Shown here: positions 36,484 through 47,439 of the stretch, one piece after another | Layout: each line of letters begins with the position of its first letter | How positions within the stretch are numbered: the first letter of the stretch is position 1 | From: Notamacropus eugenii | Lineage: Eukaryota > Chordata > Mammalia > Diprotodontia > Macropodidae | Assembly (NCBI RefSeq): GCF_028372415.1 | Contig: NC_092877.1 | Location: forward strand, 247,623,010 to 247,687,009 | Reading direction: 5' to 3' | DNA length: 64,000 nucleotides | Program-made: the position numbers and the translations under genes | Notes under the pieces: generated by a model | Databases searched by the model: none | Told to the model about the DNA's origin: nothing | What the model saw: only the letters and a program-made list of their open reading frames with translations

Positions 36484-36945
36484 GATGTAGTACTTTGAGT
36501 TAGGTAAAAATGGTAAAATGGTATGGGCGATGTTTTTTGATTCCTGCGTAAATTGAATTTAAGTGAAGTAGAGTTGCGTGAAGTTGGCAGCTTCACTCTC
36601 ATTCAGAGTCATAACAGTCCAAGGGCAGGATAGAATCAAAACAGTAGTGGCCCTGAATTCACTGGATAACTTTGGCTTCTTCAGTTTTTCCTATGCTCTA
36701 AAAGCACCACAGCACCTGTTTCAGTTGCCTTCATGGTCATTGGAAAAAATTTTTTAATCTACCCATTCCACCAAGAAGTTTTCACATGCTTGGGATAGAC
36801 AACCCCCCAACTCACCAATGAATTTCAGACTCCTCAGTTTCCCTCAATTTGGTTTAGTCTGTCTGCCAAAACATATGTCTGGATTGTGGCCACTGCACAA
36901 GCTGCATCTTCATGGAGCAACACGTGAGAATTAGGTGGATCAGGT
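36484..36945 (-). mobile_element. RTE-type 3-prime end module
   Basis: Plus-strand view: a decayed TTGAGTTAGGTAAAAATGG start, then GCGTAAATTGAATTTAAGTG, GGCAGCTTCACTCTCATTCA, GCTTGGGATAGACAACCCCC and TTTAGTCTGTCTGCC. The same order recurs at 59990-60480, and its left part resembles the 3-prime end of the RTE fragment at 39475. It is probably a separate 5-prime-truncated insertion beside the preceding RTE piece. Confidence 0.6.
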
Positions 36946-37952
36946 AGACAGTAAAAGGGGAAAGCAGCCCAGAAAAGACCTCATTACCCCACACTCTAGA
37001 GATACTAGTCTTCCCTTCCCACACTCTATACCCAAAGAGTGGCTGATAATTAGTCTAAAATGCTTTGAACATTCATTTCTCATAATTCTGTACCACAGTT
37101 TCCCACAGAGATCGTATACTCTGTTCTTGCTCTCATTTTTGAACTAAAGTAATAGTGTAACCAGGTACATATTCAATTAGTCTAGAAGATCTTGAAAAAG
37201 TATTTCAAAGATTTTCTGCACATCTGTTGGCAGGAGATATTCACAGGTAAGTTCTTATTTTCATCATGTCAGTCTATTTCCTCATCCTCATTATGATACT
37301 GACAGGCAAGATGACTAAGCATTCCATGAAATCATGTTTCTTATTGCCGTCAGGCATAAAACTGAACTAAATTCAACAACTTATTTATTCACCGCTGCAG
37401 TCAATGTACTCATTTAGGCAAAGGCTCTTCAAGTATTATTGTTTAATTTATTATGAGAATGTCAATCAAGTATTTCACTAGTATATCAATTATGTTAATC
37501 ATTGGGCTAAGATGACACATTAAGTGAACTTGTAGTTAAATTAATAATTTTAGATGTTCTAAGAACTGTAATCATTTGCACTGCGTTGGTTCTTTTCTGC
37601 TTTCTATGCAGAATAATATGAACATATAATGAGGTTTCAATTCATTCCATGCTCTCTTTAACTGCTAATCACTTTGTGTCCACTGACTCCCTGATTGCCA
37701 CATACAAACACACCCATGATTCCTCTATCCAAAACAAAAAAAAAATTAAAAAAACTAACCAAAAATTTTAAATTGTCATATTCCTTTTCCTTTATAGCTA
37801 AAGTGCTATAGAGAACCATCTACATTTACTATGTACTTTCTCTTTCTCTCCTCTCATTCTACATTAAGCAAATAGAATGAGATATAAGGACTAAATTTTA
37901 TTTTAATTAGTTGAATAGATTGCTGTGATGAAGTAATTGATCAACAACACTC
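36946..37952. other. Unique AT-rich sequence
   Basis: Nothing recognisable; A-rich patch at 37731-37770. Confidence 0.35.
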
Positions 37953-39000
37953 TGTCAATAACATTTGTGAAGTAAGCAATACTTGCAGGTACTATGGTAA
38001 GTACTAGGGATATTATGAAAGGTGAAATATGGGCCCTGCTGGCCAGTGGAGTAGACAACACATGAACAATTATGTACAAACATGATATAAACAAGATAAA
38101 TTGTAATACTTGACTGAGAAAATTTTGAAAAATCCTCCTTGTGTAAGATGGCATTTTAAATGAGATTATGAAACAGAGGTTCCAGGAGACAACAATGAAG
38201 AAGAAGATAATTCCAGGAGTGAGGGACAGTCAATGAAAATTCCTCTAGTAGGGAGATGAATGTGTTGTTTGATAAATAGCAATGAGGTCATTGGATGGCA
38301 GAATATACTGGGCAGATGGGTGTAAGAAGACTAGAAAAGTGGGAGACAAGAAATAAAACGTTTTGAAAGAGTTTATATTTGACCTTATTCTTCATTAGGA
38401 GATAGTGCTATTTATTGAATGGGAATGGGCGAGGCAGTAATTTGGTCATGCTCAGAAAGAACAATTTGACAACTGAGTGGAGAGTAGACTAGATTTAGGA
38501 GAGATTTTAGGCAGTGAGACAAATCAGCACACTTTTGGAGTGAGAGAAAGAGAGGAATTGAGAATCATACCTAGATTATGAACCTAGGTGTCTATAAGAA
38601 TGGTGGTACTCTCAACAGTAACAGGGAAGCATTGAAGAGGAGCAAGATAAGGAATGGAGAATATAATGAGTTAAGTTTTGGGCATATTGATTTTGAGAAG
38701 CTTACAGAATATCCAGTTCAAAATATTTAATAGATAATTGAAGACATTGAGACTGGAAGTCAGCAGAGAGATTAGAGCTCTATAATTTGACTTGTGAATC
38801 ATCAACAAGGAGATAATAATTGAATCCCTGGTAGCTAATGAGTTAACCAAGTCAAGTAATAACGAGGGTGAAGAGTTGAGGGCTCAAGACTGAACCCTCT
38901 GAGACACAACTTGAATAGTGGGAGTGACTTAAAAGGATATTTGGCAAAATAAACTGAATATGGTCAGATATGTTGAAGCATGAGGATTAAGCAATGTCAC

Positions 39001-39038
<38 letters not shown>

Positions 39039-39474
39039 CCGACTCTACAGAAAGTCAAAGAGACGAGGTTGAACAACATTGTCAAAGGCAGCAGAGAGAT
39101 TCAAAAGAATGATTGTTGAGACAAGTCCATTAGATTTGTTAAAAGATCATTAGTAATATTGGAGGGGAAAATCTTGATTAAATGATGAGGTTGGTCAAAA
39201 GATTATAGAATTAAGAAGAGAATGAGAGGGAAATATAAAGAATCACATATTGTAGATTTTCTTTTCAAGAACTTAAGCTACAAAAAGGAAGAGAGATTTA
39301 GGATGATTGCTAGTGAAGATTTTCTGAGAATGGGCATGGGGTTTGGACATTTTTGAAGCAGTAGTTAAGGAATCATTAGACAATGAGAGGCTAACAAAAT
39401 GGGATCAAAAGGGATCACTTGTGAATATAAAGAAATTTTTGTGGCTAAGAGATGTTTCACCTCAACGACTGAGG
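37953..39474 (-). mobile_element. L2 LINE, 3-prime half of a long copy
   Basis: Antisense L2. The tail lies at 37953-38030 (AGTACTAGGGATATTATG region). The series of landmarks GTGTAAGAAGACTAGAAAAG, ACTCTCAACAGTAACAGGGA, GTTTTGGGCATATTGATTTT and TTGTCAAAGGCAGCAGAGAG then follows, which in reverse encodes the L2 reverse transcriptase (for example the region for LDLSAAFDTVDH). A CA array at 39003-39036 interrupts it. It continues at 39957 after an RTE insertion. Diverged and non-functional. Confidence 0.8.
39003..39036 (+). repeat. (AC)n microsatellite inside L2
   Basis: About 17 AC units flanked on both sides by continuous L2 sequence. Confidence 0.95.
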
Positions 39475-39956
39475 AGGCATTGGTTGTTTTCATTCGTTCT
39501 CAAAGAGGACCAAAATGATACCACTATGTTAGAGTCAAGCTACAATGTGTCTAACTGTGAATGGTCAGATCAATATGAGCTCAGAATGCCCTACTACAGA
39601 TAAGGCACAAACAAATAGCCCATTGGAATATTCGGAGTGGATTATCTATATTTGTTCATCTCACATTTCTTTTGAGCTACTTCAATTTTGCTATGCTTAT
39701 AGAACATAGCACATTCTCAGATGAGAGCATACCATTCTGGGCAGTCCTGCGGTGGTGTCTCCAATGTCACAAAACCAATTCCAAAGTTATTAAGGGAGAC
39801 CTTGAGAGATTCCTTGTATCATTTCTTCTAATCACAATGTGAGCACTTGTCTTGCTTCAGTTCGCCATAAAATAGTCTTTTAGACAAGCACATGTTTGGC
39901 ATTTGAACAACGTGGCCAGCGTGATGTAGTTGCACTCTCTGCAGTAGAATGATTAC
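39475..39956 (-). mobile_element. RTE-clade LINE, 5-prime-truncated 3-prime end
   Basis: In the sense (minus) direction the right part encodes a decayed HAGHVVQMPNMCLSKRLFYG and then SLKVSLNNFGIG, the C-terminal signature of RTE ORF2 (usual form WAGHVVRMPN-RLPKRLFYGEL). The 3-prime end at the left edge reads, in plus-strand view, TTCGTTCTCAAAGAGGACCA. It sits inside the L2 copy, whose halves line up on either side, so this RTE insertion is younger than the L2. Confidence 0.82.
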
Positions 39957-41060
39957 AACAAAGGTGAAGGAGGAGATAGTAGCAGAAGGCATATGGGTGA
40001 TATAAGATGAGGGGGAAGGAAAAAGAAGTTCTTTTGCTGGATGACCTCAATTTTTCTTCAGTAAAGTATGACAGAAATTTCTTATTTGAGAGTAGAAGGA
40101 TGAAGAATCATGGGAGACTTCAAGTGGGATGAAAAAGTTTAAAAGAGCTACTGAGATGAATAAGATGGTAAATTGATTAGGGATGAATAAAAGGATTGCA
40201 TTGTATTACAGTGATTCCCAGTTTAGGTTATAGAACAAATCTGAAGTGGACCAGGTCAACACAGTTTTGTGATTTTCTCTAGCAATTGCTTACAAGGAGT
40301 TAAATCAGGAGATCGTGGGAATTATCCAAAGATGAGACTTACCAGGTCGGAGATTGCTGATATGATAAGGGGGCAAAAGGCTCAAGAGAGGACGACAATG
40401 TAAATTTTAAGTGATTTACCAAAATAACCTGATAGGGAAGGGGGGATAAGGTAGCTAATACAGGGGCAATAAACAAGAAAAGAACTGATGATTTGAAGGA
40501 TAACAGGCAACCTCGTTGATTAAAAACAGTTTGGAATTGCAAGGACAGGAAGAGTTGAAATGACTGTAGCTTTTGATCATATAACTGAATTTCAAAGATA
40601 TTACTATGGAAGAGGTGAATTTGAAGGTAAAAGTAAGATCAAGGATATGATCATTTTCATGTGTGGGTGGTGGAGTAGGTCATGGAAAATGAACAAGTTG
40701 AAGAAATGTTAGGTTACATTGAGAGTTTCTAGGATGAGGTCAGGAATTGAACTGAGAAAGATTGATTTTGGCACTGAAATTATTGAGGAAAGAAGATAAA
40801 TATCCTAGGGTTTGATAGACAACAGCTAACAGAACTTTGACGGGATGCTAAAAGACTGAATGCATCTGAAAGGAACAAAGTTAGATAATGGTAAAGGGAG
40901 AGCCTGGAAATGGGAATGGGCAACAAGGAATTTCCTTACTACTCTCTCTAGACCACTGAAGTGGGGGGAATGTAGCCAGTTGTTGAAGCAGAACTCAAGG
41001 AGCCTTGTATCATTAGGAGCTAGTTAGGTCTCAGTAAAAGCCATAAAATAAAAAGAATGG
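39957..41060 (-). mobile_element. L2 LINE, 5-prime half of the same long copy
   Basis: Resumes with GGTGAAGGAGGAGATAGTAG, then GATGACCTCAATTTTTCTTC and continues in L2 order to GAGCTAGTTAGGTCTCAGTA near 41035, which corresponds to the endonuclease side of L2. Together with 37953-39474 this is about 2.6 kb of L2, unusually long for such an old family. Confidence 0.75.
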
Positions 41061-41497
41061 GAAAAGGTAAGAACCTTCTTCTAGAGGAACTTCTATATAT
41101 TTTTCTAGAATGACAGATAAATGTCTCTGTTGTTCAGGCTTTGCATTTTCGTGAACCAGAAAAAAAAATAACTCTTAAAAACAGCATTTCCTCCAAATAA
41201 CTATGATGAATGAGAGAGGAAATTTTCTGAAAGGCCTGATAGTAACTGTTTAATATGTGTTTGAATATTTTTAATTGAACTGAATCCACTTGAGGAATAT
41301 GAATATTTTAATGTATTCTACATTTATGTACCCAGATGAATGAACATATGAAAGAATTATATATTACTTGTAATATTGGGAAAGTTGTGCAGATTCAACA
41401 TTTAAAAATTAAATAATCCTGGATTAGTTCTTATATGAGACACAATTTCCCATTACCACCTTGGGTCTTTGGGTGATACCTTGCTTTAGAAAGGCAT
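41061..41497. other. Unassigned intergenic sequence
   Basis: Nothing recognisable. Confidence 0.3.
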
Positions 41498-41733
41498 GTT
41501 GTTGCTATTGCTATTCAGTTGTTTTAGTCATGTCTAACACTTTGTGGCTCTATTTTTTTTTTTTTTTACTTTTTTTTGCAAAGACGCTGGAGAGGTTTGT
41601 TACTTCCTTCCCTAGCTCATTTTACAAATGACTAAACTAAGGCAATCAGTGTTAAGTGACTTACCTAGAGTCCCACAGTAAGTGTTTGAGGACAGATTTG
41701 ATTTCAGAGCTATTTACCTATCTCTAACCTCTC
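41498..41733 (-). mobile_element. tRNA-derived marsupial SINE (WSINE1/MAR1 type)
   Basis: Antisense order GTTGTTGC, TTCAGTTGTTTTAGTCATGT, CTCATTTTACAAATGACTAA, AAGTGACTTACCTAGAGTCC, CACAGTAAGTGTTTGAGG. The tRNA-like head at the right end is lost. It lies head-to-head with the next, plus-strand SINE. Confidence 0.8.
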
Positions 41734-41738
41734 TTGCT

Positions 41739-42325
41739 GGGGGCAACTACGTGGTGCAGTCCAGGACTGGAGTCAGAAAGACCTAAGTTCAAATCCAGCC
41801 TCAGAAGTTTACTAGCTATGTGACCTTGAACAAGTCAATTAACCCTGTTTGTCTCTGTTTCCTCATCTATACATAAAAAAAGTGCGTGTGTTCATCCTTC
41901 ATTGCCGACGAAGACCATGCCATCAGCGAAATAATGACATGACTTCCACTTGACTTTGTTTTGAGTGAGGGAGGGCTGTGTAGGTGACCAGCATCACTTC
42001 TCCTCCAGAGGCATCTGAATTCAGTGATCAGATATTCATCAGGATGACTGGAGATGACCCAGAATGAGGCAATTGGGGTTAAGTGACTTGCCCAAGGTCA
42101 CACAGATACTGAGTGTCAAGTGTCTGAGGTGAGATTTGATTTCAGTTCCTCCTGACCCCTGCACTGGTGCTCTATTCATTGCACCACCTAGCTACTTGGT
42201 GGAGAAGGAAATGGCAAACTACTCCAATATTTTTGCTCCCCCTCAGTAAAGGAAAAAAAATTCCAGATGTGGTCACAACATGTCAGACATGACTGAAATA
42301 ACTGAAAAATAACAACAACAAAAAT
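41739..42325 (+). mobile_element. tRNA-derived marsupial SINE split by a nested SINE
   Basis: Head GGGGCAACTACGTGGTGCAG at 41740, then GACCTAAGTTCAAATCCAGC and ACTAGCTATGTGACCTTGAA to about 41880. The body resumes at about 42200 with GGAGAAGGAAATGGCAAACT, CAGACATGACTGAAATAACT and an AACAACAACA tail. The 316 bases between are a second SINE in the opposite orientation. Confidence 0.85.
41884..42197 (-). mobile_element. SINE with tRNA head and RTE-type tail, nested
   Basis: In the minus direction: head from about 42197 (GTAGCTAGGTGGTGCAATGA), then the GTCACTTAACCCC segment, then an RTE-like 3-prime half. In plus-strand view the tail begins TTCATCCTTCATTGCCGACG, followed by AAGACCATGCCATCAG and TTTGTTTTGAGTGAGGGAGG. 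The tail resembles the RTE 3-prime ends at 59990 and 39475, consistent with mobilisation by RTE proteins. Confidence 0.83.
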
Positions 42326-44589
42326 TTCATGACTCCAGGTACAGCACCTGGACTATTACACCATGTTACTGTATTTATTATCTATGTAAATAAATCTGTT
42401 GAGTCACAATTTCTTTTGTGTCAGTTTTAAGGCTCCCCATCCACTCCAGTACACCAAGTCCTGGCTGTGTGCCTGAACTCGTCGAGATTCTAAACAGATG
42501 ACATTAAATCTAAATGACCTTGAAAAGTTAATCTAAGGATGAAATTGAATGCTGTTCAAAATATTAAAATTGCAAATCTGTTGTATTTGGTATGTCCACC
42601 CTCACCATCAACCCCACCTAATCAGCTCCTGTCTTATCCTGGCTCCTTTGTTTATTGTCTCATAGGTTCACATTCTGCAACTTATTGTACTGTGGACAGG
42701 AAATAAAGACAAAAGGAATTATATAAAATGTTTATGTAGGGACGACTATCTTCAGCCATATGTCACATCTCTTCCTGATTGTCTTTCCATATCTTTAGGT
42801 GTGCAAATTCCAATCATGCTCATCTCTGACTGATGGGAAGTAAATAATAGGACGAAAGATGTCTTTGATCACTCAGGATCACCAACTGGAAACAACAACA
42901 ACAAATAGGGAAGATAATGAAGAAAATAAGTTTCCCACCTCACTGAACGGAATTCAGGCAGGTTGAAAGTCTCTGCTGTTCTGGATCTTGTCTCTCATTT
43001 CATATTGGATGCTAGTTTCCTTCTACTTAAAAGGCCATGAATCTGATCAACAACGAACATCTTTTTTCTCCATGTTCTCGAGTTAACAAACATTCTTGTT
43101 AGTTCTGGAAGCACCAGCATCAGTGACAAAAGATGTATCTTGCACAATTCCAGTTCTTTCTTGGCTCAGCTCTCTGACACCCACCCCCCACAGGATACAA
43201 AACTGGCAATGACAACAGAAGGAAGAAAATAAGTAAACCATAGATTCTTAAGGATACAGATGGCATTTCCTCCTCTATTCTTGATCTTCCTTCCTTTAGA
43301 AGGCATTTGAGAAAGGAAATCATAAACCAGTAATCTTATAGCTGATGGCATGTCCCATAAATTCTACTTCATCTGCCTCCCTCTGTTGAAGACTTGTTGA
43401 GCCTCAGAAACTTGATAGAGAGGGGGAAAACAATTAAAGAAGACCGGCTCCATTAGTTTGCAGTATTTACACATTTTCTCCACTATGATTTCAATTTGTT
43501 TCATGGATGACAGTTTGTCTTGTTCTATCATTATTTTTTGATCTCTGGGATAAAGAGCACCTTCAATAAGTACCCTATCTAGGTAAGCACTTCACATGCA
43601 GAGTGAATGACCAACAGCTCTCTATATATGGCTTCGGTTTGTTCTATTTTTTTCCTGTAACTTTTTCCCTGATGTTGAATTTTCTATATTTGTTCAGCTT
43701 TGGAGATTGGGGATTTGATTTTGAAACAACACAGAAACATTTCTTTTCTCTTCTCAAAGTACTCTGCAGGATGCTTTGACTCAAAGCCAAGAGATAAGAA
43801 GTAAGAGATGAAGAGCACTAGAGATTGTTCCAAATGCAAGTCTTTGCAAAGCTTTGAGAGAGAGTAAAAAAAAAAAAAAAAAAAAAAAAAAACACAAAAC
43901 TTTAAACCAGCTTTTGAAAAGATAACCTGCAGCTGTAAACCACCTGCCCATGACAGCTATAATCTGACCATATGGGAAAGAACTATAAACAAAAACTTAT
44001 TTTGTAAAGGAATACATATGAATGTTAATACTGAAATCGGGTTGTTTCAAATGCAGAGAATATATTGATTTGATCAATTAGGATGAGTGTGTTTTGGAAT
44101 TGAAATCAAATGCCAGAATAATTTTGGTCATTATAATTGCTTTGACATATCTAGTGACAGTGCAATATTCACACTTCCTGGCCATGAATATCCCGGTGCA
44201 ATTCTGAATTATTAAATACCACCGACTCTCCAGATGGAAGACAGAAGAAAAACATTTATTCAGGAAACAGAAAGTTAAATCCATCATAGTAACCAAAATC
44301 TATGCACAATAACAGTTCAGAGAACAACACCATCCCTATGCCTCCCCCCACTAGGCTTCCCACAAGCTAGGTCCCTTAAAGAAATCACAAGCAGGCTTCT
44401 CTTAAAGAAAATGCCCTTCTCACACTCACAGCCAGCATCTTTCAGTTCTGATTATTCTCAAAACCAACTTCCTCTCATGGAATTAGTGAGTTAATGAATT
44501 TGAGTAATTTCTCTTTTTTTCTCCACCACTATCCAAATTTTTAATTATGTTAATATGAAAGAGAACTGATTTGAAAATTTTTCCTTCAA
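42326..44589. other. Mostly unique sequence with one coding-like patch and an A26 tract
   Basis: No mobile element was recognised. On the minus strand at about 43364-43600 one frame is open for some 78 codons and looks protein-like (GALYPRDQKIMIEQDKLSSM, later KMCKYCKLMEPVFFN), ending at a TAG at 43366-43364. Neighbouring frames continue similar-looking peptides with stops. I cannot assign it to a family. A run of about 26 A lies at 43867-43892. Confidence 0.35.
43867..43892 (+). repeat. Poly(A) tract
   Basis: About 26 consecutive A residues after GAGAGAGAGT. No AATAAA lies within 40 bases upstream, so I do not claim a processed transcript. Confidence 0.9.
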
Positions 44590-45716
44590 CTGCATTCAAA
44601 ATCATTTATTAAAAGTCAACAGGTTGAGTGAAGGATGGATTGAAATGGAGACATGAGGCAGGGGGACTGAGGAGAATCCAACTGCAATAGCCCATATCTT
44701 GGAAATTGAAGATTTCTATTAGGATACTGGGAATGATGGAAGAGAAAAGGAAAAGTTTATGAGAGATTTTGAGAAGAAAAAAAACCTATGATTTGTTAAG
44801 ATATTGGACATGAGTGCTAAGAGAATTTTCAGTCAAAGACAAGAGTCTGAGTGACTACAACAAAGACAGTGACTTCAACAGTAATTAGAAAATTAGGGAG
44901 AGGGGAGGAATGGAGGCAAAAAATAATAGATTCAATTTCAGACAAAATGAGTTTAAGATGTCTTGGGGCATTGAGTTTGAAATGGTTAGCTGATAAATGG
45001 AAATGTGAGACTCAAAGTAGTGGTAGTGTTGGTGGTTGTAGAGTTATGTCCAACTCTATGACCCCAAATACATATAGTTTTCTTGGCAAAGATACAAGAA
45101 TTATTTTTTACTTCCTTCTTTAGTATGTCTCCATTTTATAGATGAGGAACTAAGAAAAAGAGGGTAAGTAACTTGCCCAGGGTCACACAGCTAGTAAGTG
45201 TCTGAGGCAAATTTTGAACTCAAAATTTCCTGCCTCCAGATCTGTTGCTCTATCCCTTTTACCACGTAACTGCCCCCAAGGACAGAGAGTAGAGTTAGAT
45301 AAATAGATCTGAGGATCATCTGCAGGGAGATGATAAATGAATCAATGGCAGTTCAAGTAAATAGATGAAAAGAGAGCCAAGGACTAAACCCTGAGTGACA
45401 ATGATGTTTACATCATAAGACGTAGTAGAAGATCCATAAAATCACACTAAGAAATAGTCATATATGTAAGAAAGGAACTCAGAAACAGTCATGCCATGAA
45501 AACCTACAGAGAAAAGAGGATCAAGGAGAAGAGGGAAATTGATAATGTCAAAGGGTACCAAAAGATCAAGAAGTTTAAGAATTGAGAAAAGACAATTAGA
45601 TTTGATGACTAAGAGATGAGGTCAGAAGAAGTATAAAGTTTAAAAGTGATTGAGTGGAAAAGAAGTAGAGGAATTAATTACTAATTCCTTCTTCAAAGAG
45701 TTTGAACATGTGAGGG
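44590..45716 (-). mobile_element. L2 LINE fragment, interrupted by a SINE
   Basis: Antisense L2 landmarks: GAGTGAAGGATGGATTGAAA, ACTGCAATAGCCCATATCTT, ATTGAGTTTGAAATGG, then after the SINE AGATCTGAGGATCATCTGCA, AATGTCAAAGGGTACCAAAA and TTCTTCAAAGAGTTTGAACA. These align in order with the L2 at 37953-39474. Non-functional. Confidence 0.72.
45010..45284 (-). mobile_element. tRNA-derived marsupial SINE inside L2
   Basis: Antisense order GTTATGTCCAACTCTATGAC, TTTCTTGGCAAAGATACAAG, TTTTATAGATGAGGAACTAA, AACTTGCCCAGGGTCACACA, GCTAGTAAGTGTCTGAGG and the head ACGTAACTGCCCC at the right end. L2 sequence is on both sides. Confidence 0.85.
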
Positions 45717-45737
45717 ATCCATGACCCAGGACATTTT

Positions 45738-45741
45738 TCCT

Positions 45742-45806
<65 letters not shown>

Positions 45807-45834
45807 GAACAACAACAACAACAACAACAACAAA
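45738..45834 (+). repeat. (CAA)n microsatellite
   Basis: About 32 CAA units with a single AAG interruption near 45807. It lies just past the end of recognisable L2. Confidence 0.97.
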
Positions 45835-45984
45835 ACAGTGTTGGATATGTCTTTATATCCTATTAGTGATTTAGTGCTTTTGAAGGGTTAATTTTCTTTG
45901 AAAAACTATCTCTCATTTTTTTCTCCATTCACACGCCACTGTATATCAGTTCGGGGAAAATAATTTAGAAGGAAGGAGTGAAAT

Positions 45985-46140
45985 TCAATTCAACAAATAT
46001 TTATTGAACTGTTACTATGTTCAAGAAGGTAAGTTAGGTTCTAGTGGACCCAGGTAAGAGTCCTCACTTTCCAGGAGCTTACAGAGCAGTAGGGCTATGT
46101 GACATGTATCTAGTCAGATATGTGCAAATTAATATTACTG
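45985..46140 (-). mobile_element. L2 LINE 3-prime tail
   Basis: Antisense tail: CAACAAATATTTATTGAACT, GTTAGGTTCTAGTGGACCCA, CCAGGAGCTTACAGAGCAGT. This is clear L2 tail order. Confidence 0.65.
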
Positions 46141-47439
46141 TTATAGGATATAAACATCCTTTTAATATATCAATATTCTATTGATGTTTCTATATGTCAG
46201 TTAGTCACAGATGTTAATCACAGAAATTGAAACTGTATATTATACAGAGGGCAAAGCAGATATATGGTAGATATAAGCAGGTTACAAGATATAATTAATG
46301 AAGACTGTTGAAAAACAGAAGTGAAAAGGTTTCATCAAGGTAATGTAAAATAGAATAGATGGGCTCTTTAACTGGAATGGGTGAAGGATAGACAAGTGAT
46401 AGCCACCATTCTTCGCTGGTTATCTTGAAACCTCATGAGAAATTTAGGGAGATTTTCAATTTATTTGGTGGACCTCCTATAGCGAACTTAAAAGGAGACA
46501 GATTGACCTAGAATCATATAGTATGTGCAGGAATGGTTGTGTAGGTTGCGACCTACATTTTTGGAAGTGACAAATTTAGGAGATCATATATATGAGTGTT
46601 TTAATCCAATAAGAACCAAAGGTGGATGAAAACAATATACTATAGGGAAATTTGCATTATGAGAAAACACTTTGCTTGTTATAATATGCAGAGAACATAC
46701 CAAGGCAGTGAAGTCTATGTCTCTGTGTGCGTGTGTCTCTCCAATTACACTTCCCAACATAGCTCTTTACGTATACCTGGAGGAAGGAAAACATCAATAG
46801 CATTTTGTATAGGCACCAAGGATACTAACAGAAAAAAAATCAATATGAGAAACATCTTTCTTCAGGAACTAAAAGCAAATCAGATACATACAAGCAATTT
46901 CAGAGACACGGTCATCTTCATTCTTATTAAAAATTCCATGTCCTGATATGGCAACATCATTTCCTCCCACTTGCCCTGAAATTTCTACATAAAACTCACA
47001 GAATTATTTAATTTGCAATTCAACAGGTGCCTAAAAGGTAGATATTCTAAAATTTGCAAGAGCAAGATTTTCTCCCGTAAGAAACTAGCATTTGCTTGAA
47101 AATTTCTAGTTAAGAGGAGAATACAATTATCTTCTGTCACTTATTGTACTTTACCTAGCTGTAACATTTTGCACTTTTTCACACATCAAGCCTATAATTG
47201 ATCTTTAAAAACTTTCTTCTGCTTCTCTCGAGGAAATCCCTTCAAAAACTTGGACTAGTCAAAAGGCCACCCAAGGACTCAGAAGGTCATATGTGTCCTC
47301 AAGGGTGCAGGTTCCCCACTCCAGTATCTATGTACTCAAGGATGCAATTCATTTGGATTAGATGAGTTGAATTTATACATTGACACTTTACTATCTTTTT
47401 ACATATCTTAACTATCACCTCTATTATTTCATTCAGTTT
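46141..47439. other. Unassigned intergenic sequence
   Basis: No gene or repeat recognised. Confidence 0.35.

Noticed and set aside
38380-40560. Short open frames in a long purine-rich stretch
   Set aside because: The stretch is antisense L2; its frames are repeat-derived.
43867-43892. Poly(A) tail of a plus-strand processed transcript
   Set aside because: No AATAAA or recognisable transcript lies upstream; it is probably a simple A tract.
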